Assembly (NCBI GenBank): GCA_031552145.1
Contig: JAVBMV010000005.1
Location: 186,001-250,000 of the forward strand
Reading direction: 5' to 3'
DNA length: 64,000 nt
Source of the DNA: JAVBMV01 sp031552145
Lineage (GTDB): Bacteria; Myxococcota; Myxococcia; Myxococcales; UBA5297
Part shown: piece by piece, positions 52,543 to 62,841 of the stretch
How positions within the stretch are numbered: the first letter of the stretch is position 1
Layout of the letters: each line of letters starts with the position of its first letter
The notes under the pieces: generated by a model
The model's input: the letters and a program-made list of their open reading frames with translations, nothing else
Database searches by the model: none
Told to the model about the DNA's origin: nothing
Program-made: the position numbers and the translations under genes

Positions 52543-54969
52543 TTACGGGCATGCCTCGATGGTGGAGCCGATGTTGGCGCTGTTGCGCGCGTCCCTGTGG
52601 AACTTGGGCCAGGGGGAGGCGGCGTCCAGGCCGTGATCGTCGGTGATGATGGCGTGGAGGTGGCCCTGCTTGTCGCCCGCGAAGAGATATCCGGGGCGCG
52701 AAAGGGCGGCGCCCGCCTCGGAGCGGGCGCAGTCGAGAGAGGGGGAGGAGATAGAGTCCGCGCCGAGCGAAGTGCTCCAGAGCGTTTCGTTGGAGGGGGA
52801 GAGTGCGAAGAGCGTGCCGTTCTTGGCGAGCAGGTAGCGATTGTGGCTGGCGCCAATGATAGGGGTGGCTGCGAGCGGGTAAGAAGAGATGGGCGCCGTT
52901 GTAGGCGGCAGAGCAGGCGCCTGTGACAGCAGGGAGCCATCCGACGTCCCCAATAATAACGTTTGCTCTGACATTGCGATGCTTATTGGTGAGGCAGAGA
53001 GCGAGGTGTTGCTGGTGGATGTTTCTTGGATATTAATCACGCTGATGCTGTGGCTTGAATATGAGCCCGCTGTGATTGCGGTTTGCCAATCCCCGAGTAT
53101 CGGCCCGGCATCAATTGAGTCCGGTACGATTACTGGCGAATTGGTTTCGAGCGTCCATGAGCCTGTCGGAGTAAACCGAGCAATAAACAATCGTGCTGTC
53201 ACGCTAGGTATAAGCACGGTGTCGTTGGTGATGGCTGTTACAAGTGAGGGGCCGGGTGCTGGTTTTGCTCCCACCAGCATCGTCGCAACGCATCTCTCCG
53301 CCCCGCTCTTCGTCGGCCTCGCCGCCACCAGTGTCTGATCCGCGCCAGATGCAAACGAAGCTACCGGAATGGTCTCGCCTTCGCTCACCATGATTCCCAC
53401 GCTCGTGGCGGGAGCCTCTCCTGCCATGCAGAGCGCGGTAGCGCTCCCTTCTGGATTGACCATATAGAGCACGCCTTCGGTGTTGCCGCTATTAACCCTG
53501 CTGCCCGACGCAAAGACGCGTTCGCTCCCTTCCACCGTGCCAACCGCGGGGCTGGGAGAGACTTCTGCTCCCAACTCCCACGGTGAATTGCTCAGCTTCT
53601 CCCCCGCGGCACTATACGCATGCAACTGGGAGTGTACTGCCCAAGTCGTGAAGTAGATCGTCCCCGTCGCCCCAACGGCGAGTGCAGTATTTATGGGCGC
53701 CTCCGTCGCCTTCACCTTCCACCCAAACCTGGTTACGCGCAGGGTTGCGCTGGCTTCCGCCGGATTGCCGCATCGATCCGTGCCCCTTGCCTCCAACGCC
53801 ACCTCTCCTCGGAAGGCCGCCATGGGCAACCTGGTGTCGAAGAGCGGCACTTCCACCTGGAAGCAGCCGTGCTCGGAGGACCAGGCCGAGGTGAGCTCGA
53901 TCTTCTCCCCGCCAGTGACGGAGGTGACGGTCAGCTTGGGCGGCACCGCCCCTTCGACATCATCGCTGGCGCTGGCGACACGCACCGTCACGCTCTCGTT
54001 CCGCTTGTAGGCATTTTCGTAGCCAGGTTCCGGATCGATCGCCCGGGGGGCCCGCACCGGCTCGTCCCAGGTGAGCTGGAAGACGGGCGGGGTCCAGTCG
54101 GCATGGATAACGAGTGGCTCCGCGCTGAGAAGTGCCGAGAGGCCATCTTCGCCCAGATAAATGGCCTCGAGCACGAAGTCCCCCTCGCGAGGAGGCGTGA
54201 CCGTCGCGACATAGTCGAGCTCGCCCGAGCGCTCCATCTGCACCTCACTCGCCTCGTTGTCGTACTCTTCCCGCATGATGAGCTTCAGCTGCTGGGGCGG
54301 CGCTCCCTCGTGCTTTCGCACCAGGCGCGCCCGCACGGTGACGCCCTTCAGCTTGCCGAAGCTGCTGTCGTTGGCAGGGGAGAAGAACTCGAGCGCGCTG
54401 AAGGTGTCGCGGCAGCTCCCCGCGACGCAGCTCTGGTGGGCAGGGCAGGCCGGCTCGCATTTGCGCAGCTCGGCAGTGGCGAAGCCGGCGCGGGCCGAGA
54501 GCTCGCCGAAGGGCGCCTCGACGGTGAGCGTGCAGCTCTCGGGGGAGGCGCTGCTGGCGCTGCCGGTGTAGAGCCCGTCGCTCTCTCCTCCTTGGAGATC
54601 CAACGAAAGCGAAAGCGTCTTCTCGCCACCGATGGAGCAGGAGAGGTGGGCGGAGAGGGCTTCGGGGAAGGCCCCTTTGCGCCCAAGGTGGCGCGTCAGC
54701 TGCGCCGAGATGGTGTACTCGAGCCCGACGGTCGCGCCATCGGCGGGACTCGAAATCGCGAGGCTCGCGAAAGTGGGGGCGCACTCGCCCCTCGCGCACT
54801 CGCTCCCTTCGACGCAGGCCTCGGTGCAGGTGACACAGAGCCCCTCCACGCACGCTCCCGCTTTGCAGTCGCTGTCCGATTCGCAGGAGAAGCCCTCGAT
54901 GTCGGAGGGACAACCCGGGTAGAGCGCAGCACAAGAGAGCAGCAGAGAAATTTTTAGGGTTCTTCTCAT
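52543..54969 (-). CDS. Cys-rich lipoprotein with beta-propeller-like C-terminus
   Basis: The 808-residue protein has a lipobox (YPGC, C20) and Cys-rich Dickkopf-like segments (CESDSDCKAGACVEGLCVTC). Two or three immunoglobulin-like or bacterial-surface domains follow, then another Cys motif (ACPAHQSCVAGSCRD). The C-terminal 350 residues contain WSTSLGADSISSPSLDC and AASPWPKFHRDARNSAN, typical of PQQ-like beta-propellers. The start is ATG 54969 with GAGGAAG. It is followed 147 bases later by the Ig-repeat gene, with no terminator in between. Both share the Cys-rich N-terminal module, suggesting related surface roles. Confidence 0.8.
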   Translation of the reverse strand: MRRTLKISLLLSCAALYPGCPSDIEGFSCESDSDCKAGACVEGLCVTCTEACVEGSECARGECAPTFASLAISSPADGATVGLEYTISAQLTRHLGRKGAFPEALSAHLSCSIGGEKTLSLSLDLQGGESDGLYTGSASSASPESCTLTVEAPFGELSARAGFATAELRKCEPACPAHQSCVAGSCRDTFSALEFFSPANDSSFGKLKGVTVRARLVRKHEGAPPQQLKLIMREEYDNEASEVQMERSGELDYVATVTPPREGDFVLEAIYLGEDGLSALLSAEPLVIHADWTPPVFQLTWDEPVRAPRAIDPEPGYENAYKRNESVTVRVASASDDVEGAVPPKLTVTSVTGGEKIELTSAWSSEHGCFQVEVPLFDTRLPMAAFRGEVALEARGTDRCGNPAEASATLRVTRFGWKVKATEAPINTALAVGATGTIYFTTWAVHSQLHAYSAAGEKLSNSPWELGAEVSPSPAVGTVEGSERVFASGSRVNSGNTEGVLYMVNPEGSATALCMAGEAPATSVGIMVSEGETIPVASFASGADQTLVAARPTKSGAERCVATMLVGAKPAPGPSLVTAITNDTVLIPSVTARLFIARFTPTGSWTLETNSPVIVPDSIDAGPILGDWQTAITAGSYSSHSISVINIQETSTSNTSLSASPISIAMSEQTLLLGTSDGSLLSQAPALPPTTAPISSYPLAATPIIGASHNRYLLAKNGTLFALSPSNETLWSTSLGADSISSPSLDCARSEAGAALSRPGYLFAGDKQGHLHAIITDDHGLDAASPWPKFHRDARNSANIGSTIEACP

Positions 54970-55013
54970 GAGACTTCCTCGTGTCGAGTCATTCTTCTTT
55001 TGGCGCGGCGGGT

Positions 55014-56162
55014 TCATTTGGCCTCGCCTCCCAGAGAGAGGGTGGGTAGGCCCAGCGAAGGCGCCAGCAGCAGGTAGCCGCCTCCGAGGCCGATTCCTAC
55101 GCCGAAGCCCAGCATCAGCTGGCCGCCTATCTCCGCGCGGTCGGCGCGCCCTCGCAGCCGCTCCAGCCGCGACCGATCGCTCGCGGCGAAGGCGCCGCCC
55201 GGCTGGCGCAGCCCCTCAATCTCTTCGCGGAGGTCCGACGCGTGCCCTAGCTCTATCGCCCCGTAGACCGAGAGCGCGACGCCCGCTCCCAGCGCCACCC
55301 ACGCCGGCCAGGTGATGGCGCTCTGTTTCCGCGCGGATCGCGCGTCGTTGGAGATGGGGAGAGGAGCCCCCGAACCTTCGAGCGGTGCCGGCAGCGGCAC
55401 GGCGCTTGGGGTTCCCAGGGCCGGCTCCAGCGGCTCCAAGTCGACGCGCAGCCCCCCCTTGTCCAGCGTCAGCCGCGTGAGATGGGCATAGCGGACTTCG
55501 ACCCACTGCTCGGCGGGCGCCTTCTCTCCGTCGAACCGGAGGTTGTAGGTGCCGGGCGGGAGCGTCACCGCGCCCTCGAGCAGCTCGCCATTGAGCCTCG
55601 CGCTGAGCCCCGTAGGGAGCGCCGGCAGGAGCCGCCCGTAGACCCGCTTGGGCGCGAAGATTCTGGCAATCTGGGCCCGGGTAGCCCAGACCATCTCCTC
55701 GAGGTTTCTATTGGCGAAGGAGGTCCAAGGGCCGGCGACCGTGCCTCTCTGGGCGTCGTAGAGGCGCAGCGTGACCGCGTAGCCTTCGTCCACGCCGCGC
55801 GCCTCGCCAAAGAGCAGCAGTTCTGCTTCCAGTGCGCGCGCCAGGCTCGCGAGGCAGACCTCCTGAGCGGCCCCTACGCAGGGGCGCGCCAATGCCGCCC
55901 GGGTGCGCTCCTCGGAGAGTAGCTCTAGGCCCGCTCCCGCCAGCTCGGCGCGGATGGCCCACTCGAGCTGCTGGATCGCCTCGGGCGAGACCTCCTTGGC
56001 CAGGAGCGGGTGGAGCGCGGTGCGCCGCGGCGCCGTTACCTCCTGGCCCTCGGAGCGCGCCTGGGACTGGGCCTGCGCCGGTAGCGCGGCGCAGAGCAGC
56101 GCCGCGAGGGCGGCCAAGGCGGGCGAGAGCGCCCTGGTAACGCGGCAGCTCCGATCGACCAT
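55014..56162 (-). CDS. CsgG/FlgO-like and PEGA-like envelope protein
   Basis: The 382-residue protein has a signal peptide (about 1-31, ending AALPAQAQ). A domain at about 50-165 (EVSPEAIQQLEWAIRAEL, then LARALEAELLLFGEARG) resembles the CsgG/TolB-N-like domain that binds peptidoglycan or other envelope parts. A PEGA-like beta domain (GLSARLNGELLEGAVTLPPGTYNLRF) and two C-terminal hydrophobic helices around a charged hairpin follow. The start overlaps the stop of the upstream gene (TGATG), so translation is coupled. The C-terminal helix-hairpin-helix part resembles that of the upstream protein. Family assignment is tentative. Confidence 0.68.
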   Translation of the reverse strand: MVDRSCRVTRALSPALAALAALLCAALPAQAQSQARSEGQEVTAPRRTALHPLLAKEVSPEAIQQLEWAIRAELAGAGLELLSEERTRAALARPCVGAAQEVCLASLARALEAELLLFGEARGVDEGYAVTLRLYDAQRGTVAGPWTSFANRNLEEMVWATRAQIARIFAPKRVYGRLLPALPTGLSARLNGELLEGAVTLPPGTYNLRFDGEKAPAEQWVEVRYAHLTRLTLDKGGLRVDLEPLEPALGTPSAVPLPAPLEGSGAPLPISNDARSARKQSAITWPAWVALGAGVALSVYGAIELGHASDLREEIEGLRQPGGAFAASDRSRLERLRGRADRAEIGGQLMLGFGVGIGLGGGYLLLAPSLGLPTLSLGGEAK

Positions 56163-57820
56163 CAGAACTCCCCCGAGATGCCCGCGCCCACCACCGGCGC
56201 GTTCGCGGAGTCGCGCGAGAAGGAGAAGTAGAAGAAGGTTCCGGTGGCCGCCCCCGAGAGCAGCGCGGCGCCCAGCGTCACATTTCGCAGGTCGATCGCG
56301 GAGCGCTCCTCCCGATCGTAGGAGCGCCAATCGCTCTCGGCGCCCAGCTTCACCGCGCCCCCCGAGCCCACCTCGAGGTCGCGCTTGGAGCGCTGCGCCG
56401 CGCTCGCCTCGCTCTGTCCATAGAGGGCGAGCCCTGTCAGCACCAGCGTCGCAACGCCCAGCCCGTAGCCTGTGTAGCGCATGAGGCGCTTTGCCTCGGG
56501 CGAGGCCGTGGGGGATGGGGAGGCGCTCTTCCCCTGTAGGTGCCAGTCGGTGGGGTTCTCCTCGACGCGCGGCTTCTCGGCCAACGTGGGGGCGGCGGTG
56601 AGCGGCGCTGGCGCCTCCTCCTGCTCGCGCGGGAGTTGGCGGGTGGAGAGATCGAGCCGGCGGGGTGCGTCGTGCAGCGCGGGGGCGGAGACGAGCGCGC
56701 CGCCAGGGCCCGCCACCTCTCCGCGCAACAGGTAGGTGGCGAGCTGGGCGAAGTCGACCTGATCTCCGAGGCCATTGGCGGCGCTCACCTGCCGCACGGC
56801 CTTGCCCTTGGGGTTGGCGCTGGAGCGGGCGCCGTCGAGGAGCGTGGCCACCAGGTAGGGTGTCCCATCCATGTCCTCCTGCCAGAGCGCCACCGCGCCG
56901 CTCGCGCCCAGCGCGCCGGCCACTTCGAGCACGGCGTCGAGCCTCTGTTCATCGCCTCCGTCGATGGCGTAGCAGGGGCCCTGCCCCCCGACGAGCTTCG
57001 CCTCGCGCTCGACATCTATCTCCAGATGCGTGTCGCTCCCCAGCGCCACTCTTCGCGTGAAGCCGCGCCTGAGCCGGTCGCCCACGGTGATGTTGTAGTA
57101 GCCGACGCGCAGGGCGGACTCGAGCGGCGTCTGGCCGAGGAGGCGGCTCTCGACATAGACGGGCACGCCGGGGCGCGGCGTGGTGACGGTGAGCTTCACC
57201 TGAGGCAGCACCTTGAGCGCCTCGCGGATTCGTTCCATCGCCGCCCGCGCCGAGGGAGGGTACTCGTAGGGATCGAGCCGGTAGTCGAGATCGGCCCCCA
57301 GGATCTCGGCGTGCAGCTTGGCGCTCTCCTCCGGCTTGCCCAGGTTGACGTAGACGCGCGCCAGCTGCGCGCGCGCCTCGGTCCAGCACTGCCATCGCTC
57401 CGCGCCGAGCGGCAGCGACTCCACCTCGGCCAGCGCTTCGCGCAGCACCTGCTCCGCCTGGAGGAACTCGATATTGAGGAAGATCTCGCGACCCTCTTTG
57501 ATCTTGGAGGCGACTGGATTGGGGGCGCCATGCAGCAGATCCTGAACCTTCGCCCCGCCCACCAGCTTCGCTGTGTCGCCCTCGGAGAGGATCCTCTCTG
57601 GCTCGAGGGCGCGTAGCGCCTCCCTCAGAGCGCGGGTCGAGTTGGCCAATACGGGGTCGCAGCTCCCCACTCCGACGACGGCCAGCGCCTGCGAGTCGCT
57701 GTTGCTCTCGCGCGGGGAGAGAGGGGAACTTGCCTGGGCGGAGCCGGCCCCCGCGAAGCCAAGAGCGAGGAGGGCCGCCCCGAGGAATTCGAAGGCTTTT
57801 CGACGTCGTGCGCTGCTCAT
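56162..57820 (-). CDS. PEGA-domain envelope protein
   Basis: The 552-residue protein has a signal peptide (about 1-30, ending GAGSAQA) and a helical TPR-like part to about 190 (LQAEQVLREALAEVESLP; ARAQLARVYVNLGKPEESAKLH). A PEGA domain follows (TVTTPRPGVPVYVESRLLGQ, then GYYNITVGDRLRRGF), then a region of unknown fold (330-450), a Pro/Glu linker and two hydrophobic C-terminal helices. PEGA domains sit on the cell surface or periplasm. The ATG at 57820 follows AAGG; upstream starts are not favoured. It is the first gene of the minus-strand group of four. Confidence 0.75.
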   Translation of the reverse strand: MSSARRRKAFEFLGAALLALGFAGAGSAQASSPLSPRESNSDSQALAVVGVGSCDPVLANSTRALREALRALEPERILSEGDTAKLVGGAKVQDLLHGAPNPVASKIKEGREIFLNIEFLQAEQVLREALAEVESLPLGAERWQCWTEARAQLARVYVNLGKPEESAKLHAEILGADLDYRLDPYEYPPSARAAMERIREALKVLPQVKLTVTTPRPGVPVYVESRLLGQTPLESALRVGYYNITVGDRLRRGFTRRVALGSDTHLEIDVEREAKLVGGQGPCYAIDGGDEQRLDAVLEVAGALGASGAVALWQEDMDGTPYLVATLLDGARSSANPKGKAVRQVSAANGLGDQVDFAQLATYLLRGEVAGPGGALVSAPALHDAPRRLDLSTRQLPREQEEAPAPLTAAPTLAEKPRVEENPTDWHLQGKSASPSPTASPEAKRLMRYTGYGLGVATLVLTGLALYGQSEASAAQRSKRDLEVGSGGAVKLGAESDWRSYDREERSAIDLRNVTLGAALLSGAATGTFFYFSFSRDSANAPVVGAGISGEF

Positions 57821-58155
57821 GAGAAGGACCTTAGAGCGAAGTGTCCGCCTGTTCCAAGGGGAAACGGACGAGCGTGTGGGCGAGATGTAGGATGTTGCGT
57901 TTCGAAACAGCTTGGCGAGTTGCACGACATTGCGTATGCTTCACGCTACTTTTTGGAACTGCAGGTTTCGTGCCGGGCCTTTTGGTTCTGAAATGGCGAC
58001 AATTTGTATTTTTTATGGCGCACCGGGGGCGTCGCTCATCTCGGCATTACCATCAGTGGTCGCCCGTGGTTTTCTCGCGGCGTTCCCGACGATCACATTT
58101 TATGGGCGAGCGTCCGAGAAGCCCGCGCGGCGCTCTGTTTCACCGTACGAGGGGG
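57821..58155. other. Divergent intergenic region between the envelope group and the zinc-ribbon gene
   Basis: The stretch is locally AT-richer than its surroundings. On the plus strand TTGGCG (57912-57917), 17 bases and TATGCT (57935-57940) is a possible promoter. Minus-strand promoters for the envelope group should also be here but I could not pick one. No gene: the zinc-ribbon frame stays open through it, but the translation (FFMAHRGRRSSRHYHQW) does not look like a protein. Confidence 0.4.
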
Positions 58156-58677
58156 ATGATGCGCGCCGACAGGCTCTACTCGGAGCTGCTGAGACACCTC
58201 GAGTCGTCATATGTCGCGGGAGACCGGCTGTCGATGCTCGTCTCGCTGCAGACGTGGTTGAAGGGGTACGTCGAAGCGCTCGATACGAAGACGGGTGGCC
58301 GATGGGGGCTCGCGCGTTTCGTCGAGCTCGACTTCACCCGCTATCCAGTCGACGAAGCCGCCTTCAGCCCCGACGATGAGTACGAGGTCTTGAAGAAGCT
58401 TCCGCCGAGCTCTCTGGAGGCACTGTCGATGCGGCTGCGGGACATCTTCTGGTCGGGCGTCACCTTGGAGACGGCTACGATCTGTCCGAACTGCGACTCG
58501 GTCGAGCTGCGAGTGCTGGCGGACATGACCGCGCGCGAGGTGGTGCTCTCTTGCGACCTCTGCGCCTGGCGCCAGTTCCCTACGGGACGGCACTGGGAGG
58601 GAACGCGGCCGCTCGAGCCGGCGCCCAGAGAGATGACCGACGAGTGGAGACGCACGGGCTCACCCAAACGGGCGTAG
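58156..58677 (+). CDS. Zinc-ribbon protein of unknown function
   Basis: The 173-residue protein begins with a helical N-terminal half (SELLRHLESSYVAGDRLSML) of unknown type and ends with a C4 zinc ribbon, CPNCDSVELRVL then CDLCAWRQ. No signal peptide is seen, so it is probably cytoplasmic. A purine-rich GAGGGGG precedes the ATG pair at 58156/58159. It is followed by a 310-base gap before clpX. I recognise no family and no catalytic residues. Confidence 0.6.
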   Translation: MMRADRLYSELLRHLESSYVAGDRLSMLVSLQTWLKGYVEALDTKTGGRWGLARFVELDFTRYPVDEAAFSPDDEYEVLKKLPPSSLEALSMRLRDIFWSGVTLETATICPNCDSVELRVLADMTAREVVLSCDLCAWRQFPTGRHWEGTRPLEPAPREMTDEWRRTGSPKRA

Positions 58678-58987
58678 GGGAGGCATCCAGGCTGGATGGA
58701 GACGGTCTCCCCGAGCGTTTCTGGGCGGCGGGGAAGTGCGGTCCGAGGCGCGTCGTTTGGCCCCCCTCCAGCCTGCGGGGGTCGTGCCGAACGGAGCGAG
58801 AAGGCAGCAGCTTTTTGGCGTGGCGGCGAAAGAGGGGTAGTAGGGGGCGGAGAATGCGTCTCGCGGAGAGGTCGGCGATATGATGGACTGCCAGCGAGGC
58901 GGTTGTTTATCTTACCGAGCGATGGACCTCGAAGGGGCCGCGGCCAGGAACGCCGACGGCGTCAGGGCGAAAGGGTAGGGAGCGCAA
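58678..58987. other. Gap upstream of clpX
   Basis: This 310-base stretch has no protein-like open frame on either strand. It should contain the clpX promoter. The AT-rich patch TTGTTTATCTTACC (58902-58915) is the likeliest core, but I could not identify a clear -35/-10 pair. No terminator for the zinc-ribbon gene is obvious. Confidence 0.35.
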
Positions 58988-60232
<1,245 letters not shown>

Positions 60233-60277
60233 GCGGCATGCCTTGCCGCAAGTGAGGCGGGCGGGTAGTTAGGGCCC

Positions 60278-62839
60278 ATGCGCTCTCTCTTCCCGCACTC
60301 CCTGGTCACGCTGCTCTCCGCCGTTTCGCTCGCGGCGCTCTCGTCATTCGCCGTCGTCCTGTCATCGGCGTGGGCACAAGTCCCCATCCATGACACGGGC
60401 AGGCCCGATCGCTCCGCGACCGATGGCCTGGCGCTCCCCCCGACCGGGGTGGCGCTGGCCGACGAGGCCTGGGCGCCCCAGGTGAACCCCGCGGGGCTCG
60501 GGCCGCTCAAGGGGCTGCACCTGGTTTACGGTCACGAGTATGACCAGGCCGGCTCCCACGCCCATCGCGCGCTCTCGGGCGACGCGCTCTTTGCAGCGCT
60601 GAGTTTCGGGCATCTGCGCCTGGGCTTTGCTCTGCAGTGGGTCGATCCCGCCGCCACCGACTTCGAGGTAGAGCGCCCCTCCTACCGCAAGAGCAGCTAC
60701 ACGCTCGCTTTCGGTGGCGAGAGGCTGTCGCTGGGCGCCTCGCTCCACACCTTCGAGACGCGGCTCGCGGCGCTCGATGATTTGACCTCCTGGGATCTGG
60801 GGCTCCTGCTGCGCCCCACCTCTTGGCTCTCGCTGGGCGCCGCGGCACGCGACCTGAACCGTCCCTCGCTCGCGGGCGAGGCCCTGCCGCGCCGCTTCGA
60901 CCTGGGCCTGGGGCTGCGCCCCTTCGGAGCTTCGGACCGATTCACCCTGGGGCTCGACTGGCTCTTCGATGAAGATGAAGGGTTCGGCGATGGGGCCTTC
61001 TCTAGCTCGCTCGCGGTGGAGCCCGTCAGTGGAGTGACGCTCCTCGCTGGCTTCCAGGCGACGCCGCGCATCAAGGAGAAGATCGCGCGCCTTGGCATCG
61101 GCCTGGACTTCGAAAACGTGGGCTCGAGGGTCGTGATGGCGGTGAGCGACCAATCGGAGCAGTCGTCGCTGCTCCAGCTGCGCCTCTCGACCGAGAACTA
61201 CCGCTCGCTGCGCGAGCTGAAGCCTGGCCGCATGGTGGAGCTCGACCTGGAGCGGGAGCTCTCGTCACAGCCCGACCTGGCGGCGCTCTTGCGGGGGGCG
61301 GTGCCCGCCGACCCCCTCCCCGCGCTTCTGGCGAAGCTTACGCGCGTTGCCTCAGACAGCTCCATCGATGGATTGCTCTTGCGGATTCGGTCGATGGGCC
61401 TCGGGCTGGCGCGCGCCGAGGAGCTGCACAGCGCATTGTTGCGCGTGCGGAGCGCGGGCAAGCGCGTGGTGGCGCTGCTTGAAGAAGGCGGCGACGCCGA
61501 ATACCTGGTCGCCTGCGCCGCCGAGAAGGTGGTCGCGCCGCCCTATGGTTCCCTGCGGCTCGACGGGCTCTCCGCGACGGGGCTCTACCTGGCGCGCGGC
61601 CTGGAGAGCCTGGGCATCCGCGCGGAGGTGGTGCGGATCGGCGCCTACAAAAACGCGCCCGACACCTTCGCGCGCGGCGAGATGAGCGAGGAGGAGCGGC
61701 AGCAGCTCTCCGCCTATCTCGCGAGCGCCTTCGGGCGCGAGGCGGCGCTCATCGCCAAGGCGCGCGGCAAAGAGGAGGCGCAGGTGCGCCAGCTGGTGGA
61801 ACGCGCGCTCTTCACCGCCGAGGAGGCGGAGCGCGAGGGGCTGGTCGACGCCCGCGCCTACGGCGACGAGCTCGATGCGGTCATAGAGCGCCTGCTGGAG
61901 CGGAAGGTGGCGCTCACCTCCTTCCCGGAGCAGGTCGACGTGCCGCGCCAGTGGAATCGAGGCCCAAGAGTGGCGCTGATGAACATCCGCGGGACCATCG
62001 TCGACGGCGAGAGCAGCCGCTCGCCCTTTGGCGGCGAGAGTACCGGGGCGGCGAGCGCGGTGGAGCAGCTCAAGCGGCTGGAGCACCTCGCCAAGGAGCG
62101 CGCCATCGCGGCGCTGGTGGTGCGCGTCGACTCGGGAGGCGGCAGCGCCTCGGCGAGCGAGGCGATCGCGCGCGCCATCGAGCGCGTGAAAGAACACGTG
62201 CCCGTGGTCGTCTCGATGGGAGAGGTGGCGGGCTCGGGGGGCTACTTGGTAGCCACCGCGGGGAGCGAGATCCTTGCCCAGCCCGAGACGCTGACGGGCT
62301 CCATCGGTATCTTCGCGATGAAGCTGGAGCTGAGCGGCCTCCTCGCGAAGCTGAAGGTGGGGAGCGAGACGCTGCGGCAAGGAGAGCACGCCGATCTCTT
62401 CTCGCCGCTGCGCTCTTGGAGCGAGGCGGAGCGCGCCGCGCTGCAGCAGAACATCGGCGCCTTCTACGGGCAGTTCGTGGCGCGCGTGGCGAAGAGCCGC
62501 GGGCTGACGCGCGAGCAGGTGGAGGCACTGGGCGAGGGGCGCATCTTCAGCGGCGCGGCGGCCAAGGAGAATGGGCTGGTCGACCGGTTGGGCGGCCTGC
62601 ACGAGGCCATCGCCCGCGCGCGTGAGCTGGCCCGCCTCTCGCCCACGGAGGGAGAGGTGCTGCAGCTCCCGTCCTACAAAGGCGGTCCGATCAGGGCGCT
62701 CTCCATGGCGATGAGATCGGAGGAGGCCCTTGCCCTGGCGCCGCTGGTGCGCGCCGCGACCGGCGGACAAGGGCTCTCGCTCCTGGAGCTGGAGGCGGGA
62801 CCCGTGGCGATGATGCCCTATATCTTTGAGGTCAAATAG
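60278..62839 (+). CDS. sppA: SppA-type signal peptide peptidase with beta-barrel-like N-terminal half
   Basis: The 853-residue protein has a signal peptide (about 1-33, ending SSAWAQ). Residues 40-310 look like an outer-membrane beta domain of the PorV/UPF0164 type (motif PQVNPAGLG, then strands such as YTLAFGGERLSLGASLHTF). Residues 310-853 match the 67-kDa SppA: the catalytic lysine is K458 in GAYKNAPDTF and the serine is S653 in GEVAGSGGYLVA, the normal Lys/Ser dyad. SppA digests leftover signal peptides at the inner membrane; the added N-terminal half and secretion signal suggest an outer-membrane or periplasmic role instead. Confidence 0.85.
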   Translation: MRSLFPHSLVTLLSAVSLAALSSFAVVLSSAWAQVPIHDTGRPDRSATDGLALPPTGVALADEAWAPQVNPAGLGPLKGLHLVYGHEYDQAGSHAHRALSGDALFAALSFGHLRLGFALQWVDPAATDFEVERPSYRKSSYTLAFGGERLSLGASLHTFETRLAALDDLTSWDLGLLLRPTSWLSLGAAARDLNRPSLAGEALPRRFDLGLGLRPFGASDRFTLGLDWLFDEDEGFGDGAFSSSLAVEPVSGVTLLAGFQATPRIKEKIARLGIGLDFENVGSRVVMAVSDQSEQSSLLQLRLSTENYRSLRELKPGRMVELDLERELSSQPDLAALLRGAVPADPLPALLAKLTRVASDSSIDGLLLRIRSMGLGLARAEELHSALLRVRSAGKRVVALLEEGGDAEYLVACAAEKVVAPPYGSLRLDGLSATGLYLARGLESLGIRAEVVRIGAYKNAPDTFARGEMSEEERQQLSAYLASAFGREAALIAKARGKEEAQVRQLVERALFTAEEAEREGLVDARAYGDELDAVIERLLERKVALTSFPEQVDVPRQWNRGPRVALMNIRGTIVDGESSRSPFGGESTGAASAVEQLKRLEHLAKERAIAALVVRVDSGGGSASASEAIARAIERVKEHVPVVVSMGEVAGSGGYLVATAGSEILAQPETLTGSIGIFAMKLELSGLLAKLKVGSETLRQGEHADLFSPLRSWSEAERAALQQNIGAFYGQFVARVAKSRGLTREQVEALGEGRIFSGAAAKENGLVDRLGGLHEAIARARELARLSPTEGEVLQLPSYKGGPIRALSMAMRSEEALALAPLVRAATGGQGLSLLELEAGPVAMMPYIFEVK

Positions 62840-62841
62840 CG

